From the NCBI GenBank assembly GCA_007135635.1, contig SLIO01000338.1, positions 1-5,144 of the forward strand: a stretch of DNA of 5,144 nucleotides, written 5' to 3'. Positions within the stretch are counted from its first letter, which is position 1. Each line of letters begins with the position of its first letter. Positions 1-5,144 of the stretch are shown here, piece by piece. The DNA comes from Methylomicrobium sp. Its GTDB lineage: Bacteria; Pseudomonadota; Gammaproteobacteria; Methylococcales; Methylomonadaceae. The notes under the pieces are model-generated. The model was not told the DNA's origin and ran no database searches. It was given only the letters and a program-made list of their open reading frames with translations. Both the position numbers and the translations under genes were made by a program.

Positions 1-1350
1 CGCAAAGCTGTCTGCCGTGATGAAATAGATTTTTTCTTTGCCTTCCTTCATGCGGCCGACATAGTCCTCGAACGAGACATCTTGTTTTTCGTTGTCGGTG
101 TGGGTCGAGGAAAAACGCAGCAATTTGGCGATGCGGTCTTTGTTGCCGTGATCTTCAATGATGCCTTCTTTGATGACATTGCCGAAATTGGACCAGAAGG
201 TTTCGTATTTTTCGGCTTCGTTTTTAGCTAGACCTTCGATGAGTCCTAAGACTTTTTTGACCGCGCCGGATTTGATTGTGCTGATTTGTTTGCTTTGCTG
301 CAAGATTTCTCGCGAGACGTTCAAAGGCAGCGAGTTTGCGTCGATCACACCGCGGATGAAGCGCAGGTAACGCGGCATCAATTGTTCCGCATCGTCGGTG
401 ATGAAGACTTTCTTGATATACAGTTTTACGCCGTGTTTGGCGTCGCGGTCCCATAAATCGAATGGCGCGCGGGAAGGAATATAGAGCAATAGTGTATATT
501 CGTTGGTGCCTTCGACCTTACTGTGGATATGGGCAAGCGGGTCTTGGAAGTCATGCCCGACGTGTTTGTAGAATTCGTTGTAGTCGTGTTCGGAAATTTC
601 CTGGCGTGCTTTGGTCCATAATGCCGATGCACTGTTAACCGTTTCTTCGTCGACACGGGCAGGAGCGGTTTCATTACCTTCGTCGTCGGTTTCTGCGGGA
701 ATTTCTTTATCCATTACGATTGGTAATGAGATATGATCAGAGTATTTTCGAATGATTGAACGCAAGCGCCATTCGTCAAGGAACTCGTCTTCGCTTTCTT
801 TCAGATGCAGAACGATTTCGGTCCCGCGTTGCGGCTTGTCGATCGATTCCAGTGTATATTCACCTTCGCCGGAGGATTCCCAAAGTACGCCTTCTTCATG
901 AGCGGCGCCGGCTTTTCGGGTTTTCAGCGTGACTTTTTCGGCGACGATGAACGACGAATAAAAACCGACGCCGAATTGGCCGATCAGCTCGCTGTCTTTT
1001 GCCTGGTCGCCGGTCAATGATTCGAAGAATTGTTTGGTACCGGATTTGGCGATTGTGCCGATATGTTCTTGAACTTCTTGACGGTTCATGCCGATGCCGT
1101 TGTCGATAACGGTAATCGTGCGTTTATACTTGTCGAATTCGAGCCGGATTTTTAATTCGCTGTCGCCTTCGTAGATTCCGTCGTTGGATAAAGCTTCGAA
1201 ACGCAGCTTGTCGGCGGCATCGGATGCATTCGAGATGAGTTCGCGTAAAAAGATTTCCTTGTTACTGTACAAGGAATGGATCATTAGGTGTAGTAAGTGT
1301 TTGACTTCGGTTTCAAAGCCTAGAGTTTCTTTTTTTGCTTCAACGGTCAT
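1..1350 (-). CDS. htpG: Molecular chaperone HtpG (bacterial Hsp90), C-terminus cut by window edge
   Basis: Cytosolic ATP-dependent Hsp90 chaperone that helps remodel and refold client proteins, in this family often together with DnaK. The frame is open without interruption from ATG at 1350 to base 1, giving 450 residues. The E. coli protein has about 624, so roughly the last 175 residues, most of the C-terminal dimerisation domain, lie outside. The N-terminal GHKL ATPase domain is intact: [17 protein letters not shown] at 35-51 carries the catalytic Glu37 and Mg/ATP-binding Asn41; DNGIGM at 83-88 carries the adenine-contacting Asp83; GTIAKSGT is at 98-105 and the glycine-rich lid GQFGVGFYS at 124-132. 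The middle domain includes the conserved [10 protein letters not shown] segment, with its gamma-phosphate-contacting Arg, followed by AEKYETFW. The start is supported by alignment with E. coli HtpG and by AGAGGA nine bases upstream. An acidic stretch rich in E, D and T near residues 215-235 is the variable charged linker between the N and middle domains. It is transcribed divergently from the receiver-TPR gene. No frameshift was found. Confidence 0.98.
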   Translation of the reverse strand, partial: MTVEAKKETLGFETEVKHLLHLMIHSLYSNKEIFLRELISNASDAADKLRFEALSNDGIYEGDSELKIRLEFDKYKRTITVIDNGIGMNRQEVQEHIGTIAKSGTKQFFESLTGDQAKDSELIGQFGVGFYSSFIVAEKVTLKTRKAGAAHEEGVLWESSGEGEYTLESIDKPQRGTEIVLHLKESEDEFLDEWRLRSIIRKYSDHISLPIVMDKEIPAETDDEGNETAPARVDEETVNSASALWTKARQEISEHDYNEFYKHVGHDFQDPLAHIHSKVEGTNEYTLLLYIPSRAPFDLWDRDAKHGVKLYIKKVFITDDAEQLMPRYLRFIRGVIDANSLPLNVSREILQQSKQISTIKSGAVKKVLGLIEGLAKNEAEKYETFWSNFGNVIKEGIIEDHGNKDRIAKLLRFSSTHTDNEKQDVSFEDYVGRMKEGKEKIYFITADSFA

Positions 1351-1359
1351 GCTTGAGTG

Positions 1360-1366
1360 TCCTCTT
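1360..1366 (-). promoter_or_regulatory. Ribosome binding site of htpG
   Basis: The minus strand reads AAGAGGA at 1366-1360, nine bases before the ATG at 1350. This purine-rich Shine-Dalgarno match supports the chosen start of htpG. Confidence 0.75.
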
Positions 1367-1392
1367 ATCTATTCAAAATAAATTTGCTTTCG

Positions 1393-1420
1393 ATGTGGGG
1401 GCGCTTTGATTTTTTTCAAG
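1393..1420 (-). promoter_or_regulatory. Sigma-32 (RpoH) heat-shock promoter of htpG
   Basis: On the minus strand, a -35 element CTTGAAA (1420-1414) is followed by a 13-base spacer (1413-1401) and a -10 element CCCCACAT (1400-1393). The established sigma-32 consensus is CTTGAAA, 13-15 bases, then CCCCATNT. The -35 matches completely and the -10 differs by one base. The -10 ends 42 bases before the htpG ATG, so transcription should start near 1386 and give a leader of roughly 35 bases. Heat-shock control of htpG is well known, so sequence match, spacing and gene identity agree. The start point is inferred from position only. Confidence 0.87.
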
Positions 1421-1445
1421 TCACGAGCTAGACACTTTAGGAACT

Positions 1446-3092
1446 ATGGTTAAAATTGCTACCATGAATCTAAATCTTAAGCCCAAAAAATTTTTGATCG
1501 TCGAAGATCTGGCCAATATGCGTAAAGCGATACGTGAATTGCTGTATACACTCGATGTGCAACATATCGTGGAAGTGGCCAATGGTCTGAATGCGATTAC
1601 CGCGATGAAAAAGGAGCGTTTCGATGTCGTGTTGTGCGATTACAATTTAGGCGAGGGGAAGAACGGACAACAAGTATTGGAAGAAGCCAGGTTTCGTAAA
1701 TTGTTACCTTGCAGTGCTATATTTATTATGGTAACGGCAGAGCAAAATCAAAGCATGGTTTTGGGTGCTATGGAGAGTAAGCCTGACGAGTATTTGACTA
1801 AGCCTTTTAATGGTCAGCAATTACTGATGCGGCTGGAAAGAAACCAAGTCAAAAAAGAGTTTTTCGCCGATATAGAACAGGCAATCGAAGCCGGTAATTA
1901 TAGCTTAGCGATTCAGCATTGCGATAACAAGCTCCAAGAAGACAACCGGAAAATGCATTTGCATTTGCAGAAAATTCGTGCCGAATTAGCTGTTAATACC
2001 GGCGATTTTAAAAAAGCGGAAAGCATTTATCACGAAGTGTTGCTCGCGCGCGAGCTCAGTTGGGCGCGTTTGGGGTTAGGTCTTATCGCTTATTTGCAGT
2101 CCGATTATGAATCGGCGACTGAGGTTTTTCAGCAACTAATCGACAGTCAACCGATGATGTTGGAGGCTTATGACTGGTTAGCCAAGGCTCATGAGGCGAG
2201 CGGCGATTATTTAACCGCGCAAGCCGCGTTAGATAAGGCCACCAAGATTTCACCGCAGGCTATTTTGCGGCATAAGAAGTTAGCGGCTTTAGCCGATAAA
2301 ACCGGGCATTTGGAAATCGCCGAAAAAGCTTATCTATCGGCGGTAAATTTAGGCAAGAACTCCGTTCATAAGTCTTCCGGCGATTTTTCCGGGTTGGCCA
2401 AGATCTATTCGAAGACCAATAATAGCGCTGCTGCGCTGAGTACACTGAAAGACATGCGCAAACAGTATATCAATGATCCTGAAGCCGAACTTCGCGCAGC
2501 GGCATTGGAGACTGAAGTCTATCAGCAAATCGGCGATGAAGAATTGTCGGAGCAGGCTTATCGGACTGCGCAGGATTTGTGCGAAAAATTGGGTGATAAC
2601 ATTCCGAATGACTTGCGCATGGATGTCATTAAAGCGCATTATTTAAAAGGAAATGACGAGTCGGCGAATGCAATACTGGATCAATTGATCAAGAACAATA
2701 TCGATGACGAACATTTTATCGGCGACGTCAAGACGATGTTGGGTAGTATCGGTAGCGAACACCATGCGGATGCGTTGATTGCACCGATCAAGCAGGCCTT
2801 GATCGAAATCAATAACAAAGGTGTGGATTTGTTTAAGCGAGGGAAGCTATTGGAAGCGATGCGGGTTTTTGAAGAGGCGGCCGAGATTATGCCTGAAAAC
2901 AAAACGATTATGATCAATATGATTAAGATTCTGATTTATGATTTGAAAAAGTCGGGATTTAATCAACACAAACTTGCAAGAGCTCAGGCGTTGATCAAAA
3001 AAGCGGCTAAATATGGCGTTAACGCCGACAAAATCGGGAATATGTTGATGCAATTGGAAAAAATGTCTGCCGTGAACGAATCCAAGGTCTAA
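1446..3092 (+). CDS. CheY-like receiver domain fused to TPR repeats (response regulator with TPR output)
   Basis: Predicted cytosolic response regulator of 548 residues. The receiver domain (about residues 15-135) has the acidic pair Glu20-Asp21, phospho-acceptor Asp65 in VVLCDYNLG, Thr97 in IMVTAE, switch aromatic Tyr116, and Lys119-Pro120 in LTKPF, so it should be phosphorylatable. FLIVEDLANMRKAIRELL closely resembles the start of CheY. Residues about 140-310 show TPR-like helix pairs, such as AGNYSLAIQHC, TGDFKKAESIYHEVL, QSDYESATEVFQQLI and SGDYLTAQAALDKATKISP. Another clear repeat follows at about 456-488 (KGVDLFKRGKLLEAMRVFEEA). The region between is helical and alanine-rich, probably degenerate repeats. 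No DNA-binding, GGDEF, EAL or enzymatic domain is visible, so output is probably by protein binding. The start at 1446 has AGGA (1439-1442) unusually close, three bases away; an in-frame ATG at 1464 is an alternative that leaves the receiver intact. The stop overlaps the histidine kinase start by one base. The pathway is unknown. Confidence 0.9.
   Translation: MVKIATMNLNLKPKKFLIVEDLANMRKAIRELLYTLDVQHIVEVANGLNAITAMKKERFDVVLCDYNLGEGKNGQQVLEEARFRKLLPCSAIFIMVTAEQNQSMVLGAMESKPDEYLTKPFNGQQLLMRLERNQVKKEFFADIEQAIEAGNYSLAIQHCDNKLQEDNRKMHLHLQKIRAELAVNTGDFKKAESIYHEVLLARELSWARLGLGLIAYLQSDYESATEVFQQLIDSQPMMLEAYDWLAKAHEASGDYLTAQAALDKATKISPQAILRHKKLAALADKTGHLEIAEKAYLSAVNLGKNSVHKSSGDFSGLAKIYSKTNNSAAALSTLKDMRKQYINDPEAELRAAALETEVYQQIGDEELSEQAYRTAQDLCEKLGDNIPNDLRMDVIKAHYLKGNDESANAILDQLIKNNIDDEHFIGDVKTMLGSIGSEHHADALIAPIKQALIEINNKGVDLFKRGKLLEAMRVFEEAAEIMPENKTIMINMIKILIYDLKKSGFNQHKLARAQALIKKAAKYGVNADKIGNMLMQLEKMSAVNESKV
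3084..3087 (+). promoter_or_regulatory. Ribosome binding site of the histidine kinase gene, inside the upstream gene
   Basis: AAGG at 3084-3087 lies four bases before the ATG at 3092, within the last codons of the receiver-TPR gene. Together with the TAATG stop/start overlap it decides the kinase start and suggests translational coupling. Confidence 0.55.
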
Positions 3093-3763
3093 TGTCTACA
3101 TCCCCTATCAATAATTTTCCGACAATTTTGGCCGCGTCGATTCATGACATCAAAAATTCGTTGTCGACCGTCTGTGAATTAATCGGACAATTAGCCAAGC
3201 TTGATGGTGCTGCGGAAACGCCTGAGTTTCGGCAGTTGGAGTTCGAAGCAAGCCGGATGAATAACAGCCTGATGCAATTGTTGATACTTTACAAAATCGA
3301 TTCTGCGCTGTTTTGTCCGGTGATCGATGAGTATCAGGTCAAAGATATTCTCGATGATGTGGTGGCTCAACAGAGGGGGTTGATGGCTTTGGGCGGTATA
3401 GGCTTGACCGTCGAATATGCTGACGACCTATATTGTTATTGCGATAGCGGGTTAATTAATACCGTGCTGATTTCGATCATTGATAACGCCCACCGTTATT
3501 GCCGCAAAACGATTGTGTTGTCGGCTTATCAATCCGGCGATTCGGTTTGTTTTCAGGTCGAGGACGACGGTGAGGGGTATCCTGCCGAATTGATTGCGGA
3601 TTTGTCGCATCCGGTCGCGAATGGGCCGGGTAATACCGGTCTTGGGTTGTTTTTTGCGGCAACGATCGCCGGATTTCATAGTAATGGAGCCAAAAACGGT
3701 AGAGTGCGAATCGATAACGATAGTCGTTTTAAGGGGGCTCGCTTCAGATTGTTTCTGCCATAA
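3092..3763 (+). CDS. Minimal cytosolic sensor histidine kinase, no sensor domain
   Basis: A 223-residue histidine kinase core. The H-box is HDIKNSL with phospho-acceptor His18. Asp19 and Asn22 fit the [E/D]xx[T/N] pattern linked to phosphatase activity in HisKA kinases. A second helix (about 45-70, EFRQLEFEASRMNNSLMQLL) completes the dimerisation hairpin. The HATPase_c domain follows: N-box IIDNAHRY with Asn132, G1 box DDGEGY with Asp158, Gly160 and Gly162, and G2 box TGLGLFFA at 182-189. The C-terminal strand GARFRLFLP is typical of the fold. Only about 17 residues precede the H-box, so there is no room for PAS, HAMP or any periplasmic domain, and no membrane segment is seen. The start overlaps the stop of the receiver-TPR gene (TAATG), so the two are almost certainly co-expressed and probably a cognate pair. 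It might instead act mainly as a phosphatase. The 3' end overlaps holA by 20 bases. Confidence 0.88.
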   Translation: MSTSPINNFPTILAASIHDIKNSLSTVCELIGQLAKLDGAAETPEFRQLEFEASRMNNSLMQLLILYKIDSALFCPVIDEYQVKDILDDVVAQQRGLMALGGIGLTVEYADDLYCYCDSGLINTVLISIIDNAHRYCRKTIVLSAYQSGDSVCFQVEDDGEGYPAELIADLSHPVANGPGNTGLGLFFAATIAGFHSNGAKNGRVRIDNDSRFKGARFRLFLP

Positions 3764-4769
3764 CTTCGGCACCTCCGATCAGTAGGCAGATATGTGTCAG
3801 TGTATCCCAAGCATTGCCTTTGGAAGCGCCTTTGATTTGACGGTCAGCTTCTGTGCTCATCAACAGGGCTTTATTCAACTGCGCTAGTTTAAGGCGTTGC
3901 TCGGCGCCGAGAATCAATCCTTTTCGGTTTTCCCATACCCGAGCGTTTCTGAGTGCCTGATCTTTGGATAAGCCTTGATATGAGGCGGTTTTAACCGAGA
4001 TCAGTAAACGGATGTCCCGGGTCAATGCCCATAAAACAAGCGGTTCCGCAGTACCTTCCGACTTCAAGCCTTGCAGCATTTTCAGTGTGCGTGCGGTTTT
4101 TCCTGCAAGCACCACATCGCAAAGATTAAAGACATCGTAACGCGAACTATCCGCGACGGCCGATTCGATATCATGTCGGCTGAGTTGTTTGGGGCCGTAT
4201 AGCACAAAAAGCTTTTCGATTTCCTGCGCGGCAGCCAGCAAATTGCCTTCGACTCGGCCGGCCAATAGGCGCAACCCCTCTCGATCGCCGGATAATCCTT
4301 TATTCGTCATTCGTTTTTGCAGCCAGCTAATGAGGTCTTGTCCTGCGGGCGGCCATATTTGGATGATCACGCCGGCATTATCCAAGGCTTGTGCCCATTT
4401 GGCTTTTAACGAAGCGCTGTCGAGCTTGCCGGATGTGATTAGTAGCAAGGTATCCTCGGGCAGGCGCGCGCAATATTCGGTCAACGCTTTTGAGCCTTCC
4501 GTGCCGGGCTTGCCGGAGGGGAGCCGTAAATCGATGATTTTTTTATCGGCGAAAATACTGAATGAATCGGCGGATTCGCCCAGCGAAGCCCATTCAAAAT
4601 GTGCATCTACGGTCAACACTTCGCGGTTTTCGAATCCGGCTTTTTTCGCGGAACGTCGCACGGCATCGGCGGCTTCACCCAGTTGCAACGGTTCGTCGCC
4701 TGCGATCAAATAAACCGGCGCTAAATTTTTGCTCAGCGCCGCTTCGAGTTGTTCTGCTTTTAAACGCAA
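3744..4769 (-). CDS. holA: DNA polymerase III subunit delta (HolA), TTG start
   Basis: Delta subunit of the clamp-loader complex; in this family it binds and opens the beta sliding clamp during DNA replication. The 341-residue length is close to the 343 of E. coli HolA. Similar segments include the N-terminus (MRLKAEQLEAALSKNLAPVY against MIRLYPEQLRAQLNEGLRAAY), GNLLAAAQEIEKLFVLYG near the middle, and ARVWENRKGLI near the C-terminus. No ATPase motifs are expected because delta is an AAA+-fold subunit that does not hydrolyse ATP. The start must be TTG at 4769: an in-frame TAA, the stop of lptE, lies only one codon upstream, no nearby ATG or GTG exists, and the alignment begins there. No Shine-Dalgarno sequence is visible before it, so expression probably depends on ribosomes finishing lptE. 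The gene converges on the histidine kinase gene and overlaps its 3' end by 20 bases. Confidence 0.95.
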   Translation of the reverse strand: MRLKAEQLEAALSKNLAPVYLIAGDEPLQLGEAADAVRRSAKKAGFENREVLTVDAHFEWASLGESADSFSIFADKKIIDLRLPSGKPGTEGSKALTEYCARLPEDTLLLITSGKLDSASLKAKWAQALDNAGVIIQIWPPAGQDLISWLQKRMTNKGLSGDREGLRLLAGRVEGNLLAAAQEIEKLFVLYGPKQLSRHDIESAVADSSRYDVFNLCDVVLAGKTARTLKMLQGLKSEGTAEPLVLWALTRDIRLLISVKTASYQGLSKDQALRNARVWENRKGLILGAEQRLKLAQLNKALLMSTEADRQIKGASKGNAWDTLTHICLLIGGAEVMAETI

Positions 4770-4772
4770 TGC

Positions 4773-5144
4773 TTAATGTTTATGGAGTTGGGTTCGTGCG
4801 AGGTCGAGAATTGACCGTACCGCTTGCTTGTACATTTCGTTAACAATCACTTGTTCCTCGTTGGCTTGAGCAATGACCGCTTCCTGGTCGTTGTAATATT
4901 CCCGGATAATTTCGACCGACTGATTACGGGCCAGCACGGCGCCTTGATTGTCGAGCAGCTCGTATTCCAATTTATAGTTTAATTCGAACTCGTTTGCTTT
5001 ACCGATGGAGCTTAATGACAACACTCGCCTATCCAGCTTTTCATTCAGTGTATTGATAACCAACTCGGCTTGGCCGGCCGAATCGACAAGGCGCACCGGG
5101 GACGATCTCAATGTCCGGGTAAAATGATCGCGCAGATTACCCGA
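4773..5144 (-). CDS. lptE: LPS-assembly lipoprotein LptE, C-terminal part, cut by window edge
   Basis: Outer-membrane lipoprotein that plugs the LptD barrel and helps insert lipopolysaccharide into the outer leaflet. The frame is open from the TAA at 4773-4775 to the right edge, giving 123 visible residues. The N-terminus, including the expected lipoprotein signal peptide and lipobox cysteine, is outside. A TTG at 5111 lies inside the gene and should not be taken as the start. Identification rests on the C-terminal half: FELNYKLEYELLDNQG resembles the E. coli strand AEYQMIMTVNATVLIPG, and NEEQVIVNEMYKQAVRSIL resembles NEQDMIVKEMYDRAAEQLI. Position directly upstream of holA in the same direction is the conserved gammaproteobacterial order. 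Only three bases separate its stop from the holA start, so the two are one transcription unit whose promoter is outside the window. Confidence 0.9.
   Translation of the reverse strand, partial: SGNLRDHFTRTLRSSPVRLVDSAGQAELVINTLNEKLDRRVLSLSSIGKANEFELNYKLEYELLDNQGAVLARNQSVEIIREYYNDQEAVIAQANEEQVIVNEMYKQAVRSILDLARTQLHKH

Noticed and set aside
158..1381. Several open frames of 65-82 codons on both strands in the left part
   Set aside because: They lie in other frames of the continuous htpG reading frame and their translations resemble no known family.
1384..1434. Possible plus-strand sigma-70 promoter (TTGCTT or TTGATT as -35, TGATTT or TAGACA as -10)
   Set aside because: The -10 candidates match the consensus too poorly to support a call.
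1954..1969. Short tandem repeat of GCATTT
   Set aside because: Only two copies, encoding His-Leu-His-Leu in the coding sequence; not meaningful.
3015..3026. Perfect 12-base palindrome GGCGTTAACGCC
   Set aside because: It lies inside the receiver-TPR coding region with no second copy or promoter nearby; it is probably chance.
2260..3053. Minus-strand open frames opposite the receiver-TPR gene
   Set aside because: They lack family resemblance, and the plus-strand gene is continuous with clear receiver and TPR motifs.
4189..4843. Plus-strand open frames of 174 and 93 codons
   Set aside because: They are antisense to holA and lptE, which are clearly recognised; the translations are Ser/Pro/Arg-rich as expected of shadow frames.
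4773..5111. A complete 112-residue gene starting at TTG 5111
   Set aside because: The frame stays open to the window edge and the protein matches only the C-terminal part of LptE, so this is an internal codon of a truncated gene.

Overview
The window looks like core chromosome of a gammaproteobacterium. HtpG, HolA and the LptE C-terminus all resemble their gammaproteobacterial counterparts, and the lptE-holA order is the one found in Escherichia coli. Base composition looks moderate (not computed). I cannot name the genus; a Methylococcales-type bacterium is only a guess.

Layout: (1) 1-1350, minus strand: htpG (Hsp90 chaperone), with its C-terminus cut off by the left edge. (2) 1351-1445: a 95-base divergent intergenic region that carries a close match to a sigma-32 heat-shock promoter reading into htpG. 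(3) 1446-3763, plus strand: a two-gene unit. The first gene is a 548-residue CheY-like receiver fused to a long TPR-type helical region. The second is a 223-residue cytosolic histidine kinase with no sensor domain, and it overlaps the first by one base (TAATG). (4) 3744-4769, minus strand: holA (DNA polymerase III delta subunit), tail-to-tail with the kinase gene and overlapping it by 20 bases. (5) 4773-5144, minus strand: the 3' part of lptE, cut off by the right edge and reading directly into holA.

htpG, holA and lptE are ordinary housekeeping genes. The part most worth attention is the receiver-TPR / minimal-kinase pair. The kinase has every core catalytic box but nothing visible that could sense a signal, and the regulator has a phosphorylatable receiver but no DNA-binding or enzymatic output. 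This suggests a signalling module that receives and passes on information through protein-protein contacts, probably via the TPR region. Its upstream region is shared with the htpG heat-shock promoter. No RNA genes, mobile elements, CRISPR arrays or convincing intrinsic terminators were seen, and no gene-free stretch exceeds 95 bases.
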